Assembly (NCBI RefSeq): GCF_026870155.1
Contig: NZ_CP113975.1
Location: forward strand, 1,984,001-2,048,000
Origin: Flavobacterium marginilacus
GTDB lineage: Bacteria; Bacteroidota; Bacteroidia; Flavobacteriales; Flavobacteriaceae
Length of the DNA stretch: 64,000 bases
Direction: 5' to 3'
Shown here: positions 34,895-46,596 of the stretch, piece after piece
Numbering within the stretch: position 1 is the stretch's first letter
Layout: each line of letters opens with the position of its first letter
The notes under the pieces: model-generated
The model's database searches: none
What the model saw: only the letters and a program-made list of their open reading frames with translations
What the model was told of the DNA's origin: nothing
Position numbers and translations under genes: made by a program

Positions 34895-36241
34895 ATGACT
34901 TTACTATTAATTATTATAGTTCTAGCATTAATTTTTGATTACATCAATGGTTTCCATGATGCTGCCAATGCTATTGCTACTGTTGTTGCAACCAAGGTTT
35001 TATCTCCTTTTCAGGCGGTGCTTTGGGCAGCTTTTTTTAACTTTTTGGCTTATTGGGTTTTTGGTTTAGGTGTTGCAAATACCGTTGCGAAAACTGCAGA
35101 TTCAAGCCAAATTGATTTAACAGTAATTCTTGCAGGTGTTGTTGCAGCTATTATCTGGAATTTAATTACCTGGTGGCAGGGAATCCCTTCTAGTTCTTCA
35201 CATACTTTAATTGGCGGTTTTGCTGGAGCAGCGGTTGCTCATGCAATCTCAATTCACGGATTTTCAGACTATACAATCCTAGAAGACGGTGTACAGCATA
35301 CTAAACACTGGTATGATATTGTAAGCTGGTATAAAGCAGGGAAAGACGGCGGTATGCCTTCCGGAGTTGTGATTATCATAGCATTTATTGTTTTGGCACC
35401 TCTGCTTGGAGCATTAATTTCATACTTAATTTCTATTTGGTTATTAAATGCCTCAAGGAAAAGTATTCTGCCTAAACTTTTTACAATTGCATTGATGATA
35501 GCGTCAATATGGTTTGTATATGGACAGATGGTTCCTTTTGAGAAAATTGAAAAACCTCGTTTCGAGTCTCATTTCTGGAGTATTCTATTCGAGTCACATA
35601 ATATCAAATGGTTTTTAGTAGCTTTTATAATACTTTCAATTTCTACATTTGCTTTGCTGTTTAGCAGTTTGAATTTACACAAAGCCGATGCAGTTCTGAA
35701 AAAAATGCAGCTGCTTTCTTCTGCAGCATTTAGTTTAGGTCACGGAGGAAATGATTCTCAAAAAGTAATGGGAATTATCGCAGCAGCGGTTGCGGTTTAT
35801 ATTAAAACCAGCGGTGTTGATATAATGAATCTGCCGGAATGGCTGCAGGTTGTTCTTCCAGATGACGATAAAGGCATCAAAGGAGTAATGCCGGAATGGA
35901 TTCCTCTAGCATGTTATACAGCTATTGCGGTTGGAACATTAAGCGGTGGCTGGAAAATTGTAAAAACAATGGGTTCCAAAATAACCAAAGTAACCTCTTT
36001 TGAAGGTGTTGCTGCCGAAACTGCAGGAGCTTTGACACTTTATTTTACTGAGCATTTTAAAGTACCGGTAAGTACAACACATACTATTACAGGATCTATT
36101 ATCGGGGTTGGATTAACGAAACGCATCTCGGCAGTTCGCTGGGGAGTAACAGTAAGTCTGCTTTGGGCTTGGGTACTTACGATTCCAGTTTCAGCATTGC
36201 TGGCTGCATTGGTATATTGGATTCTAAAAGTATTTTTGTAA
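34895..36241 (+). CDS. Pit-family inorganic phosphate transporter
   Basis: 448 residues, about ten membrane helices. Both halves carry the Pit signature: D-Y-I-N-G-F-H-D-A-A-N-A-I near residue 14 and G-H-G-G-N-D-S-Q-K-V-M-G near 285. It imports phosphate, probably as a metal-phosphate complex with protons. It forms an operon with the DUF47 gene and is followed by a strong terminator. Confidence 0.95.
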   Translation: MTLLLIIIVLALIFDYINGFHDAANAIATVVATKVLSPFQAVLWAAFFNFLAYWVFGLGVANTVAKTADSSQIDLTVILAGVVAAIIWNLITWWQGIPSSSSHTLIGGFAGAAVAHAISIHGFSDYTILEDGVQHTKHWYDIVSWYKAGKDGGMPSGVVIIIAFIVLAPLLGALISYLISIWLLNASRKSILPKLFTIALMIASIWFVYGQMVPFEKIEKPRFESHFWSILFESHNIKWFLVAFIILSISTFALLFSSLNLHKADAVLKKMQLLSSAAFSLGHGGNDSQKVMGIIAAAVAVYIKTSGVDIMNLPEWLQVVLPDDDKGIKGVMPEWIPLACYTAIAVGTLSGGWKIVKTMGSKITKVTSFEGVAAETAGALTLYFTEHFKVPVSTTHTITGSIIGVGLTKRISAVRWGVTVSLLWAWVLTIPVSALLAALVYWILKVFL

Positions 36242-36262
36242 AATCTATACTTAACATATAAC

Positions 36263-36293
36263 GAAAAACCATTCATATTCGAATGGTTTTTTT
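36263..36293 (+). terminator. Terminator of the DUF47-Pit operon
   Basis: AAAAACCATTC / GAATGGTTTTT hairpin with a run of T to 36293, about 20 bases after the stop. Confidence 0.88.
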
Positions 36294-36377
36294 ATGCTTT
36301 AAAATGAATTTTGCTATTTTTTTGGAGCCAGAAATTTTCTGCAAGAAGCAACTGTTGTCCCCCTCTTCGCTGTAATC

Positions 36378-36414
36378 TTTTGTAGAGACGGGTTTCAAAC
36401 CCGTCTCTACAAAA
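36378..36414. repeat. GTAGAGACGGG perfect hairpin (18-bp arms)
   Basis: TTTTGTAGAGACGGGTTT and its exact inverse flank a single C. The outer GTAGAGACG/CGTCTCTAC matches the ends of the repeat at 29464-29549, while the inner part differs. Confidence 0.75.
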
Positions 36415-36543
36415 GGATTTTTACTTCGATCGGGGCTAGATTAGAAATTTAGTATTTATTTCAACTTTCTTAAAATTGAATTTAAGTTAAACGGGGCGGT
36501 AGTTTTTATAAGTAATACGTTTAGTAATCTTTTAAATAAAGTA

Positions 36544-37059
36544 CTAATTACCCCGAACCAGATTTTTGTGATTTTTTCTTCGTTTGTAATGAGTCTGCTT
36601 TAAGTTTTTATCACCAGTAATGATGCTTATATTTCCATCTATTTCAAGCATGGCTAGTTTTACATCCTTAAAATATTCGACACCATGCTCTCGCATTGCT
36701 TCTTTTAATTCATCTGAAGTAATATTTAATTTGCTTAGGTTTTTAAAATCTAAAGTCCCGTTATGAATTAAAATTTCTGGTTTTTCGAGAAAGAAATCAC
36801 TAAATTTTTTATAACGGTATATTAATTTCTTCAATACAAAATTAATCACAAACAGAATTGTCGCAGCGGCCAAACCTCCCCAGAGTGTTGTGTTGTTTCC
36901 AACCATTGCATTTTGAACCGAATTACTTATCAGCAGAATCAAAATCACATCAGAAGTATTAAGCTGTGATAATTCTTTTTTGCCAAAAAGACGCAGTGCA
37001 ATGACCATAAATAAATATACGGCTGCACTGCGGATGGTGATATCTAAATATGGATTCAT
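36544..37059 (-). CDS. DUF421 membrane protein (YetF-like)
   Basis: 171 residues. Three membrane helices at the N-terminus (V-Y-L-F-M-V-I-A-L-R-L-F-G-K-K-E-L-S-Q-L with the conserved R-x-x-G-K-x-E/Q motif), then a small cytoplasmic domain of the YetF/DUF421 family. B. subtilis relatives affect spores or stress; the role here is unknown. Confidence 0.88.
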   Translation of the reverse strand: MNPYLDITIRSAAVYLFMVIALRLFGKKELSQLNTSDVILILLISNSVQNAMVGNNTTLWGGLAAATILFVINFVLKKLIYRYKKFSDFFLEKPEILIHNGTLDFKNLSKLNITSDELKEAMREHGVEYFKDVKLAMLEIDGNISIITGDKNLKQTHYKRRKNHKNLVRGN

Positions 37060-37149
37060 TTTTTTAGATTTAAGTATTCAGATTCCAGGTTTAGTATTTA
37101 AGTAACAGATGATATTGTAATCTGTTAACTGCAATCTGCAATCTAAAAT

Positions 37150-38520
37150 TTATCTTATTTTAAAGTTCTTCTCAATTGCTTTGATCATTTCACCAGCAAT
37201 ATCTTTATTAGTAGCACCTTCAATACCTTCAAGTCCTGGCGAAGAGTTTACTTCGAGCAGCAATGGTCCTTTAGAAGAACGGATAATATCTACACCGGCT
37301 ACTTTTAAGTCCATGGCTTTTGCTGCTTTTATGGCAATCTTTTTCTCCTCTGCGGTTACTTTTATGATAGAAGCAGTTCCTCCCAAATGGATATTCGCTC
37401 TAAATTCTCCAGGCATTGCTTCTCGCTGGATAGCGGCCACCACTTTGCCGTCAATCACAAAACAGCGAATGTCCTTGCCGTTTGCTTCTTTAATGAATTC
37501 CTGAACTAGGATGTTTGCATTAAGGCTTTTAAATGCATTAATTACACTTTCAGCCGCTTTTTTTGTTTCTGCCAATACAACGCCTTTTCCCTGAGTTCCT
37601 TCAAGTAATTTTACAATAAGCGGTGGTCCGCCAACCATTTTGATTAGATTGTCGGTATCCAAAGGTGAATTTGCAAATCCAGTTGTTGGAATATCAACGC
37701 CGTGATTCAGTAATAACTGCAGTGAAAACAGCTTGTCTCTCGATTGTGTTATAGCGGTTGATGAATTTAAACAAAACACTTTTAAAGCTTCGAATTGTCT
37801 TGTTAAAGCACAGCCGTAAAAAGTAATGCTGGGACGGATTCTTGGTATAATAGCATCAAACTGATTTAAAATTTTACCGCCGCGGTAATGAATTTCGGGA
37901 GTTTTAGCATCGAGTTTCATGTAGCATTCCTTAATGTTTAAGAAATGCATTTCATGGCCTCTCATTTCGCCGGCTTCCATGATTCTTTTATTGCTGTATA
38001 ATTCAGGATTGCTCGCTAAAAGGCCAATGCGTAAGCCTGAACTGGCTTTCTCTGAGTTTACGTATAATTCCTGAAGACTTTCGATAGTGGGCTGTCCTAA
38101 GAGGTATTTTTGTTCTGGATCAACAAGGATTCTCCCGCTCATAGCTTCTCTTCCTAAAAGCATTCTGAAACCCATGGAATCTCTATTGGTCAGTGTCATT
38201 TCGATAGGCCATTTCGATTCGCCAATAGCTATACTGGTTTGAATGACATAACGGTGTTCCCTAAAACCGCTGGAGCTTTTTACGATACGTTTGCCAACCA
38301 AAGGAGCCTCACAGTGAATAACTGTTTTGATATTATTTTGTATGGGGTTGATGTCAAATTTAACCCAATTGGCATCATTTTTTATAAATGGAGCAATATT
38401 TATGGCATGCAAAGCAGATGTTTTGGCACCGGAATCTACTCTTGCTTTTATTGTAGGAATTCCTAATTCTGGAAATGAGCACCATTCTTCGCTGCCCAGT
38501 ATGACTTTATTTTGTACCAT
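37150..38520 (-). CDS. RimK-type ATP-grasp ligase fused to retropepsin-like domain
   Basis: 456 residues in two parts. Residues 1-145 are the retropepsin-like (RimB/DUF putative zinc protease) domain with the catalytic Asp in [10 protein letters not shown]. Residues 160-450 are a RimK ATP-grasp ligase: [25 protein letters not shown] near 305, and [12 protein letters not shown] near 432. RimK adds glutamates to ribosomal protein S6. In other bacteria a separate RimB protease trims those tails, so the fusion may combine both activities. Confidence 0.88.
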   Translation of the reverse strand: MVQNKVILGSEEWCSFPELGIPTIKARVDSGAKTSALHAINIAPFIKNDANWVKFDINPIQNNIKTVIHCEAPLVGKRIVKSSSGFREHRYVIQTSIAIGESKWPIEMTLTNRDSMGFRMLLGREAMSGRILVDPEQKYLLGQPTIESLQELYVNSEKASSGLRIGLLASNPELYSNKRIMEAGEMRGHEMHFLNIKECYMKLDAKTPEIHYRGGKILNQFDAIIPRIRPSITFYGCALTRQFEALKVFCLNSSTAITQSRDKLFSLQLLLNHGVDIPTTGFANSPLDTDNLIKMVGGPPLIVKLLEGTQGKGVVLAETKKAAESVINAFKSLNANILVQEFIKEANGKDIRCFVIDGKVVAAIQREAMPGEFRANIHLGGTASIIKVTAEEKKIAIKAAKAMDLKVAGVDIIRSSKGPLLLEVNSSPGLEGIEGATNKDIAGEMIKAIEKNFKIR

Positions 38521-38601
38521 AAATTAATTTTGGTTGTTTTTTTATATAATTCAAATGTAAATATTTGTTTTTAAAAAATACGAAATTATCCTATAAAGAA
38601 T

Positions 38602-38634
38602 AAACCCGTTATGTTATTAAAACGTAACGGGTTT
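38602..38634 (-). terminator. Terminator of clpC
   Basis: AAACCCGTTA / TAACGGGTTT hairpin about 25 bases past the clpC stop. Confidence 0.75.
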
Positions 38635-38658
38635 GTTATGGATTTTTTTAAATTTAAA

Positions 38659-41205
38659 TTATTGATTAGTAGGTTCTTCTGCTTTGTGAACTTTTATAGT
38701 CAACTCTTGAGAACCATCTTCAATATCCATGAATATTTCGTCACCTGAAGCAATTTTTGAAGTGATAATTTCTTCTGCAAGAGCATCTTCAATATACTTC
38801 TGAATTGCTCTTTTTAAAGGTCTTGCTCCAAATTGTTTGTCAAATCCTTTATCGGCAATAAAAGTTTTGGCTTTGTCAGACAGTTTCAATTGATATCCTA
38901 ATTCATTGATACGGCTGTATAACTTTCTCAATTCAATCTCGATAATTAAATTGATATCTTCTTTTTCTAAAGAATTAAATACAATTACATCATCAATTCT
39001 GTTCAAAAATTCAGGAGCAAAAGTTTTCTTCAAAGCATTTTCGATAATGCTTTTAGAGTTATCATCGGCTTGAGCAATTTTTGCTGCAGTACCAAATCCA
39101 ACGCCTTGTCCAAAATCTTTCAATTGACGTGCTCCAACATTTGAAGTCATGATAATTATCGTATTCTTGAAATCAATTTTGCGTCCTAAACTATCAGTCA
39201 AATAACCGTCATCCAATACTTGAAGCATCATGTTGAAAACATCTGGATGTGCTTTCTCAATTTCGTCAAGCAATACAACGCAATACGGTTTTCTTCTTAC
39301 TTTTTCAGTCAATTGTCCGCCTTCTTCGTATCCTACGTATCCTGGAGGTGCTCCAACTAATCTTGAAATTGCAAATTTCTCCATGTATTCGCTCATGTCA
39401 ATTCGAACCAAAGCATCTTCAGAATCAAATAATTCTTTGGCAAGAACTTTGGCTAACTGTGTTTTACCAACACCTGTCTGTCCTAAGAAAATAAAAGAAC
39501 CAATTGGTTTGTTCGGATCTTTTAATCCAGCACGATTTCTTTGAATAGAACGCGCAATTTTTAAAACAGCATCATTTTGCCCGATTACTTTGTCTTGAAT
39601 CAGTTCAGGTAATTTAGCCAGTTTGTTGCTTTCAGTCTGTGCAATTCTGTTTACAGGAATGCCAGTCATCATAGAAACTACATCAGCTACATTGTCTTCG
39701 GTAACAACGATTCTGTTGCTTTTAGAGTCTTCTTCCCATTGTTCTTGTGCTATGGCTAAATCTTTCTCTATTTTTTTCTCGTCGTCACGAAGTTTAGCTG
39801 CCTCTTCATATTTTTGTTTTTTAACAACCAGATTTTTCAATTCGCGTACTTCTTCCAACTGTCGTTCTAAGTCTAATATCTGCTTAGGAACATCAATATT
39901 GGTGATGTGAACTCGGGATCCGGCTTCATCCAATGCATCGATAGCTTTGTCTGGCAGGAAGCGTTCCGACATGTATCTGTTTGTTAATTTAACACAGGCT
40001 TCGATAGCTTCGGGAGTATAAATAACATTATGATGATCTTCATATTTGTTTTTGATGTTGTTCAAAATAGCAATTGTTTCCTCAACGGATGTAGGTTCTA
40101 CAATTACTTTTTGGAAACGTCTTTCAAGAGCTCCGTCTTTCTCAATATATTGTCTGTACTCGTCTAGAGTTGTAGCTCCAATACATTGGATTTCTCCTCT
40201 TGATAAAGCAGGTTTGAACATGTTTGAGGCATCAAGCGAACCAGTAGCGCCGCCAGCGCCAACTATAGTATGAATTTCGTCTATGAAAAGAATGATGTCG
40301 TCATTTTTTTCCAGTTCATTCATAACTGCTTTCATTCGCTCTTCAAACTGACCTCTATATTTTGTACCGGCAACTAAGCTGGCCAAATCTAGAGTTACCA
40401 CTCGTTTGTTGAATAATATACGGGAAACTTTCTTTTGAATAATACGCAAAGCCAAACCTTCAGCAATTGCTGATTTACCCACACCAGGTTCACCTATTAA
40501 TAATGGGTTGTTTTTTTTGCGTCGGCTCAAAATCTGAGAAACACGTTCTATTTCTTTTTCACGCCCAACAACAGGATCCAGTTTTCCTTCCTCGGCCATT
40601 TCTGTTAAATCTCTTCCAAAATTATCAAGAACCGGAGTTTTTGATTTTTTATTTGATTTATTGGCTGGATTATTAAAGCTGCCTTCTTTGAGACTGTCAT
40701 CTTGTCCTGAATCATCATTATATGATTCGTTTTTTGGCAAGTTTTCTAAAAATTCTTCTTCGTTTGGAGTCATATTAATGTATTGTTCTTTTGCTACGTC
40801 ATAATCTATTTTTAGTTTATTCAGCAGCTTGGTTGTAGGATCGTTTTCATTTCTTAAGATACACAGCAGCAGATGTGCTGTGCTAATGGAGGAGCTCTGG
40901 AAAACTTTTGCTTCCAAAAAAGTTGTCTTCAAAGCTCGTTCGGCTTGACGGGTCAGATGTAAATTTTTCTTTTCTACACTGACATCAATGCTAGGGCTGG
41001 CGGGGCTTAGTATCTCAACCTTTCGTCTTAAATGATCAAGATCAATAGCAAGGTTGTTCAGGATGTGAATAGCTTTACCATTACCATCCCTCAGAATGCC
41101 AAGCATCAAATGTTCAGTACCTATAAAGTCATGTCCAAGACGTAAAGCCTCTTCTTTGCTATAAGTAATAACGTCTTTTACTCTAGGTGAAAAATTATCA
41201 TCCAT
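38659..41205 (-). CDS. clpC: ATP-dependent Clp protease ATP-binding subunit ClpC
   Basis: 848 residues, the normal ClpC length. Order: Clp N-domain repeats (1-145), first AAA+ module with Walker A G-E-P-G-V-G-K-S near residue 240, a UVR-containing middle domain near 455-500, second AAA+ module with G-Q-T-G-V-G-K-T near 575, and a C-terminal D2-small domain. It unfolds proteins for ClpP. It is transcribed divergently from gyrA over a 263-base AT-rich region. Confidence 0.97.
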   Translation of the reverse strand: MDDNFSPRVKDVITYSKEEALRLGHDFIGTEHLMLGILRDGNGKAIHILNNLAIDLDHLRRKVEILSPASPSIDVSVEKKNLHLTRQAERALKTTFLEAKVFQSSSISTAHLLLCILRNENDPTTKLLNKLKIDYDVAKEQYINMTPNEEEFLENLPKNESYNDDSGQDDSLKEGSFNNPANKSNKKSKTPVLDNFGRDLTEMAEEGKLDPVVGREKEIERVSQILSRRKKNNPLLIGEPGVGKSAIAEGLALRIIQKKVSRILFNKRVVTLDLASLVAGTKYRGQFEERMKAVMNELEKNDDIILFIDEIHTIVGAGGATGSLDASNMFKPALSRGEIQCIGATTLDEYRQYIEKDGALERRFQKVIVEPTSVEETIAILNNIKNKYEDHHNVIYTPEAIEACVKLTNRYMSERFLPDKAIDALDEAGSRVHITNIDVPKQILDLERQLEEVRELKNLVVKKQKYEEAAKLRDDEKKIEKDLAIAQEQWEEDSKSNRIVVTEDNVADVVSMMTGIPVNRIAQTESNKLAKLPELIQDKVIGQNDAVLKIARSIQRNRAGLKDPNKPIGSFIFLGQTGVGKTQLAKVLAKELFDSEDALVRIDMSEYMEKFAISRLVGAPPGYVGYEEGGQLTEKVRRKPYCVVLLDEIEKAHPDVFNMMLQVLDDGYLTDSLGRKIDFKNTIIIMTSNVGARQLKDFGQGVGFGTAAKIAQADDNSKSIIENALKKTFAPEFLNRIDDVIVFNSLEKEDINLIIEIELRKLYSRINELGYQLKLSDKAKTFIADKGFDKQFGARPLKRAIQKYIEDALAEEIITSKIASGDEIFMDIEDGSQELTIKVHKAEEPTNQ

Positions 41206-41468
41206 AATATTAAATTTGTTTTTATGTAAATTTAGTAAACATGAAGTTTAAAAGCAAAAATCATACCTTATAAATCTATTAATGCTAATTGACAAAAAAA
41301 ATGAAGAATATACCGTTAAAAGGAGCTTAATTTATTAACTAAATGACAATAAAAATTTGTTAATAAATCGGATAAATTTATGGTTGCTTTATGGCTGAAA
41401 AAATATTGAGAAAGCTTATATTAGCAGGATTTTTTAATACAAAATAATTTTAATTTAAGAATATATTT

Positions 41469-44111
41469 ATGTCTGACGGAGAAAAGTTAATTCCAATTAA
41501 CATTGAAGATGAAATGAAATCAGCTTACATCGATTATTCGATGTCAGTAATTGTCTCGAGAGCCCTTCCTGATGTAAGAGACGGTTTGAAACCAGTACAT
41601 CGAAGAGTACTTTACGGAATGTATGATTTAGGAGTAACTTCAAGATCTGCCCACAAAAAATCTGCAAGAATAGTCGGGGAAGTTTTAGGAAAGTATCACC
41701 CTCATGGAGATACCTCAGTTTATGATGCAATGGTGCGTATGGCTCAAGAATGGAGTATGCGTTATTTATTGGTTGACGGACAGGGTAACTTTGGATCTGT
41801 AGATGGTGATAGTCCAGCAGCAATGCGTTATACAGAGGCTAGAATGAAAAAGATTTCGGAAGAAATCATGGCTGATATCGAAAAAGAAACAGTTGATTTC
41901 CAGCTTAACTTTGATGATACTTTATATGAGCCAAAAGTAATGCCGACAAGGGTTCCTACATTATTAATTAATGGTGCTACAGGAATCGCAGTAGGTATGG
42001 CAACAAATATGCCTCCTCATAATTTAACTGAAGTTATCAATGGTACATTGGCGTATCTTGATAATAATGATATTGAAGTTGATGAATTGATGAATTATAT
42101 CAAAGCTCCGGATTTTCCAACAGGAGGTGTGATATATGGTTATGAAGGTGTTCGTGAAGCTTTTAAAACGGGTCGAGGTCGTATTGTCATGCGTGCCAAA
42201 GTTGGCTTTGAAGAAGTAGACGGAAGAGAATCAATCATTGTTACTGAAATTCCGTATCAAGTCAATAAAGCTGATATGATTAAACGTACAGCTGATTTGG
42301 TAAATGAGAAAAAAATAGAAGGTATTGCTAATATTCGTGACGAATCGGATAGAAATGGTATGCGTATCGTTTATATTCTGAAACGCGATGCAACGCCAAA
42401 CGTTGTTTTGAATACCTTATATAAATACACGCAGTTACAATCTTCTTTTAGTGTAAATAATATTGCATTAGTAAACGGACGTCCTCAAATGCTGAATCTG
42501 AAAGATATGATTCATTATTTTATTGAGCACCGTCACGATGTAGTTGTCCGCAGAACACAGTTTGAATTGCGTAAAGCTGAAGAAAGAGCTCATATATTAG
42601 AAGGTTTAATTATTGCGTCAGATAATATTGATGAAGTTATTGCGTTAATTAGAGGGTCAAAAAATACCGAGGAAGCCCGTGATAAATTAATCGAGAGATT
42701 TAGTTTGTCTGATATTCAGGCAAGAGCGATTGTTGAAATGCGTCTGCGTCAGTTAACAGGTCTGGAGCAGGACAAATTAAGAGCTGAATTTGAAGAATTA
42801 ATGAAGTTAATTGAGCATTTAAAAGCTTTATTAGCAGATGTTAATTTAAGAACGGCTTTAATTAAAGAAGAACTTGTTGAGATTCGTGATAAATATGGAG
42901 ATGAGAGACGTTCGCAGATAGAATATTCCGGTGGAGATGTCAGTATTGAAGATTTAATTGCTGATGAAAATGTGGTAATTACTATTTCTCATGCAGGTTA
43001 TATCAAACGTACAAACCTTACCGAATATAAAACACAGAATAGAGGAGGAGTAGGTCAAAAAAGTGCAGGAACTAGAGATCAGGATTTCTTGGAGCATATG
43101 TACGTGGCGACAAACCATCAGTATATGATGTTCTTTACTCAAAAAGGAAAATGTTTCTGGATGCGCGTTTATGAAATTCCGGAGGGAAGTAAAACTGCAA
43201 AAGGAAGGGCTATCCAAAACTTGGTAAATATTGAAAGTGATGATAAAGTAAAAGCTTTCATTTGTACACAAGACCTAAAAGACAAGGATTACATCAATAG
43301 TCATAATCTTGTGATGGTAACTAAGCAGGGTCAGGTTAAGAAAACTTCTTTAGAGAAATATTCTAAACCAAGGGTAAATGGTGTTGCTGCTATTACTATA
43401 AAAGAAGGTGATGAACTTTTAGGAGCTCAGTTAACTAATGGTGAAAGTCAGATTATTTTGGCTGTTAAATCTGGAAAATTAGTTCGTTTTGAGGAAACTA
43501 AGACACGTCCGATGGGAAGAACAGCTTCTGGAGTGCGAGGAATTACATTAAAAGATGATACTGATGAAGTAATTGGTATGGTTACTGTTGATAAAAACGA
43601 TATTAATGATTCTCAGATTTTAGTGGTAACTGAAAATGGTTATGGAAAACGTACCAAATTAGTTGACGAAGACGGTGAAGATGTTTACAGAATTACAAAC
43701 CGTGGAGGTAAAGGTGTGAAAACACTTAATATTACTGAAAAAACTGGGAAACTAATTTCTATTAATGCTGTTACTGATGCTGATGATTTGATGATTATCA
43801 ATAAATCTGGATTAACAATAAGAATGGCTATTGAAGATTTACGTGTAATGGGACGTGCTACGCAAGGAGTTCGATTGATTAACTTAAAAGGTAAAGATTC
43901 AATTGCAGCCGTTACAAAAGTTATGAAAGATGATGTTGAGGAAGTTGTTGTTGATGAAGACGGTAATGTTATTGAATCTGCTATTGAAAGGGTCAAGCCG
44001 GATTTAGAAGTTCTTGAAGATGATGGTTCAGTAGATGAAGACGAGGATGAGGAGGAGACTGATGTGGAATTGGAAGAAAATGAAGATGATGATTCTGATG
44101 AGGACAAATAA
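41469..44111 (+). CDS. gyrA: DNA gyrase subunit A
   Basis: 880 residues. The winged-helix region has the catalytic Tyr in A-M-R-Y-T-E-A-R-M near residue 120. The quinolone-determining region reads [10 protein letters not shown], so the position equivalent to E. coli Ser83 is Thr and Asp87 is present. The six-bladed C-terminal pinwheel includes the GyrA-box-like Q-N-R-G-G-V-G near residue 523. The last about 35 residues are almost all Asp and Glu. A TPR-protein gene follows after 99 bases. Confidence 0.98.
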   Translation: MSDGEKLIPINIEDEMKSAYIDYSMSVIVSRALPDVRDGLKPVHRRVLYGMYDLGVTSRSAHKKSARIVGEVLGKYHPHGDTSVYDAMVRMAQEWSMRYLLVDGQGNFGSVDGDSPAAMRYTEARMKKISEEIMADIEKETVDFQLNFDDTLYEPKVMPTRVPTLLINGATGIAVGMATNMPPHNLTEVINGTLAYLDNNDIEVDELMNYIKAPDFPTGGVIYGYEGVREAFKTGRGRIVMRAKVGFEEVDGRESIIVTEIPYQVNKADMIKRTADLVNEKKIEGIANIRDESDRNGMRIVYILKRDATPNVVLNTLYKYTQLQSSFSVNNIALVNGRPQMLNLKDMIHYFIEHRHDVVVRRTQFELRKAEERAHILEGLIIASDNIDEVIALIRGSKNTEEARDKLIERFSLSDIQARAIVEMRLRQLTGLEQDKLRAEFEELMKLIEHLKALLADVNLRTALIKEELVEIRDKYGDERRSQIEYSGGDVSIEDLIADENVVITISHAGYIKRTNLTEYKTQNRGGVGQKSAGTRDQDFLEHMYVATNHQYMMFFTQKGKCFWMRVYEIPEGSKTAKGRAIQNLVNIESDDKVKAFICTQDLKDKDYINSHNLVMVTKQGQVKKTSLEKYSKPRVNGVAAITIKEGDELLGAQLTNGESQIILAVKSGKLVRFEETKTRPMGRTASGVRGITLKDDTDEVIGMVTVDKNDINDSQILVVTENGYGKRTKLVDEDGEDVYRITNRGGKGVKTLNITEKTGKLISINAVTDADDLMIINKSGLTIRMAIEDLRVMGRATQGVRLINLKGKDSIAAVTKVMKDDVEEVVVDEDGNVIESAIERVKPDLEVLEDDGSVDEDEDEEETDVELEENEDDDSDEDK

Positions 44112-44210
44112 ATAATTAAAGTAATTTTAAACATTGGTACTTTATGATAAAAATCATTAAGGATCAATGTTTTTCTTATTAATTTTGAATTTAAATTAAA
44201 AACTATAAAT

Positions 44211-45479
44211 ATGAAAAGTAGATATGTAATAATTGCGTCAGCATTATTTTTATCAGTAACGAGTTTTGCTCAAAAAAATGAAATTAAAGCTGCGGAAAAA
44301 TTATTAAAAGATGGTAAGTCTGAGGAGGCAATTGCAACTTTGACGGCTGCTGAATATTTAACGGCTAATGCTCCTGATGCTGAAAAGGCACAGTTCTTAT
44401 TTGTAAAAGGTAATGCGTATTATGATTTATCTAATAAAAAAGTAGATACAGATAAGAATTTGATTTTGGCAGCAAAAGCTTATCAGGAATTAATTGAGGC
44501 TGAAAAAGTTTCAGGTAAAGCAAAGTATTCTTCACAAGCGGTGGTTTCGGTTACTCAGATTAAAGGGAAATTGGTTAATGCGGCAATTGAAGATACTAAA
44601 GTTAATAAAGATGCAGAAGGTGCAGAAAAACTATACCAGGCTTATTTGTTGGAGAAAAAAGATACAATCAATCTTTACTATGCAGCTTCAACTTTTGTAA
44701 ATGCAAAAGAATATGACAAGGCTCTTAAACTTTACGAAGAATTAAAAGTTTTAAATTATTCAGGAAAAGCAACTTATTATTATGCTGTTAACAAAGTAAA
44801 TAATCAAGAAGATTTTTTTAATACTGCTGCTGATAGAGATAGAATGGTTAAGATGGGAACCCATGAAAAACCAAGAACTGAAAATGTTCCTTCTAAAAGA
44901 GGTGAGATATACAAAAATGTTGCTTTGATTTATGTTCAGCAAGGAAAAGTTGATGAAGCTAAGAAGGCTGTTTCTGATGCTAGAAAAGCGAATCCAGAAG
45001 ATAGTTCATTGTTGTTAACTGAAGCTAATTTATATCTTGAGACCAAAGATATGGATACTTATAAAAAGTTAATTTCTGAAGCTGTAGAAAGGAATCCAAA
45101 TGATGTTGATTTGATATTTAATCTTGGTGTAATAAGTGCTCAAGCAAAAAATTCAAGTGAAGCTGAAAAGTTTTATAATAAGGTTATAGAATTAAACCCA
45201 AAATACACTAATGCTTATATTAATATGGCAGCGATGAAGTTAGAAGATGAAAAAAACATCATTGATGCAATGAATAAGTTAGGTACTTCTGCTGATGACA
45301 CTAAGAAATATAATGTTTTGAAAAAGAAAAGGGAAGACTTGTTTAAAAGTACTATTCCTTACTTGCAAAAAGCGGTTGAGCTGGATCCTAGTAATCCAGA
45401 TGTTTCAAAAACATTGCTGAATGTTTATAGTGCTCTAGAAATGACTGCAGAATACAAAGCTTTAAAAGCTAAAATGTAG
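44211..45479 (+). CDS. Exported TPR protein (longer paralogue)
   Basis: 422 residues. A signal peptide (M-K-S-R-Y-V-I-I-A-S-A-L-F-L-S-V-T-S-F-A-Q) leads a protein of tetratricopeptide repeats, clearest around residues 230-350 (A-K-K-A-V-S-D-A-R-K-A-N-P-E-D, then N-K-V-I-E-L-N-P-K-Y-T-N-A-Y). TPRs bind partner proteins; this one should be periplasmic. A shorter paralogue lies at 47147-48211 beyond an IS30 element. It is probably cotranscribed with gyrA or from the short gap before it. Confidence 0.88.
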   Translation: MKSRYVIIASALFLSVTSFAQKNEIKAAEKLLKDGKSEEAIATLTAAEYLTANAPDAEKAQFLFVKGNAYYDLSNKKVDTDKNLILAAKAYQELIEAEKVSGKAKYSSQAVVSVTQIKGKLVNAAIEDTKVNKDAEGAEKLYQAYLLEKKDTINLYYAASTFVNAKEYDKALKLYEELKVLNYSGKATYYYAVNKVNNQEDFFNTAADRDRMVKMGTHEKPRTENVPSKRGEIYKNVALIYVQQGKVDEAKKAVSDARKANPEDSSLLLTEANLYLETKDMDTYKKLISEAVERNPNDVDLIFNLGVISAQAKNSSEAEKFYNKVIELNPKYTNAYINMAAMKLEDEKNIIDAMNKLGTSADDTKKYNVLKKKREDLFKSTIPYLQKAVELDPSNPDVSKTLLNVYSALEMTAEYKALKAKM

Positions 45480-45507
45480 ACTCTGTTTTCTAATAATAAG
45501 AATGAAG

Positions 45508-45539
45508 TCCCGCCTGATATCAGAGCGGGATTTTTTTTT
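45508..45539 (+). terminator. Terminator after the first TPR gene
   Basis: TCCCGC / GCGGGA stem followed by nine T, 28 bases after the stop. Confidence 0.88.
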
Positions 45540-45555
45540 GGGGATACATATTGTT

Positions 45556-46590
45556 TTTATAGTGGGTGGATTCAACATATAAATGCAACAGTATTCAATT
45601 TATTGATTTTTTCGGCGAAAATTTCATTAGGTGTTTTATAGCCAAATCTTTTTCTGGGTCTGTTGTTTAATGTATTAACTACTGTTTTTATTTGTTGTTC
45701 TTCGATGTTTTCAAAGTTAGATTTTTTAGGAAAATATTGTCTTATTAATCCGTTTAAATTTTCATTGGCTCCTCGTTCCCAGCTATGGTAGGGTTTGGCA
45801 AAATAATAATCGATATCTAAATCTTCTGCAATGGCCCGATGATTGGCAAATTCCTTTCCATTATCCGAAGTAATGGTCTTGATTATTGGTTTCCAATCTT
45901 TCAATAATTCAATTGTTTTCTGCTGTATTGCACTAGCTTCTTTGCTTTCTACTTTTCCCATAAAAAGTATTCCAGAGGCTCTGTCATTGATAGTTAGTAA
46001 CGCTCCTTTGTGATTCTTACCAATGACCAAATCAATCTCTAAATCGCCCAATCTACTTTTCTTTTCTACAATCTTTGGACGCTCGCTAATATCGACCCTA
46101 CCAATAATAAGTCCTCTTTTATCCTTTAAATGTCCTCTTTTTTTATACTTTTTACCCTTGGTCCTAAGATGTTTATATAAGAGTCCTCCTTTGCGTTTAT
46201 TTTCCCAAATATATTGATAGATTCTTTCTTTAGAAACCATTGCTCTTTTGTCAATTTTTGCTCTGCCAACAATTTGTTCAGGACTGTAATCTTGCTTTAA
46301 ATAAAACAAAATATTTGCTTCAACTTCTGAGGTTAAAGTGCATTTTTTGATCTTAACCTTATGCCTGTTTAAAGCTTTTTTATCCGCCAAAACAGCTTTA
46401 TAAACACCACTTCTTTGATCAGAATTACGTTTTATTTCTCGAGAAATAACTGATTTGTTTTTATCTACCAATTCAGCAATTTCGGAAATACTGATACCGG
46501 CATTTCTATATACTTCTATTTTGTATCTTTGTTCTAACGTTAAATGTGCCATCTATTTTGAGTGTTGCAACCCAAAGATATGATGATTTT
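45556..46590 (-). mobile_element. IS30-family insertion sequence
   Basis: A single IS30 transposase gene fills almost the whole element. The outer ends are not certain: TGCAACA occurs just inside both ends in inverted orientation (45583 region and 46563 region), but I could not define full terminal repeats. It lies between two paralogous TPR genes. A 50-bp perfect palindrome begins at 46597, immediately outside the presumed right end. Confidence 0.7.
45572..46552 (-). CDS. IS30-family transposase
   Basis: 326 residues. N-terminal helix-turn-helix region M-A-H-L-T-L-E-Q-R-Y-K-I-E-V-Y and the DDE core: D-L-E-I-D-L-V-I-G near residue 170, T-S-D-N-G-K-E-F-A near 230, and W-E-R-G-A-N-E-N-L-N-G near 258, giving the D-D-E triad. 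The reading frame is intact. Confidence 0.95.
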   Translation of the reverse strand: MAHLTLEQRYKIEVYRNAGISISEIAELVDKNKSVISREIKRNSDQRSGVYKAVLADKKALNRHKVKIKKCTLTSEVEANILFYLKQDYSPEQIVGRAKIDKRAMVSKERIYQYIWENKRKGGLLYKHLRTKGKKYKKRGHLKDKRGLIIGRVDISERPKIVEKKSRLGDLEIDLVIGKNHKGALLTINDRASGILFMGKVESKEASAIQQKTIELLKDWKPIIKTITSDNGKEFANHRAIAEDLDIDYYFAKPYHSWERGANENLNGLIRQYFPKKSNFENIEEQQIKTVVNTLNNRPRKRFGYKTPNEIFAEKINKLNTVAFIC

Positions 46591-46596
46591 TTCGCC

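Noticed and set aside
43685..44167. 160-residue Ser-rich frame on the minus strand of gyrA
   Set aside because: It mirrors the Asp/Glu codons of the GyrA acidic tail; no independent evidence of a gene.
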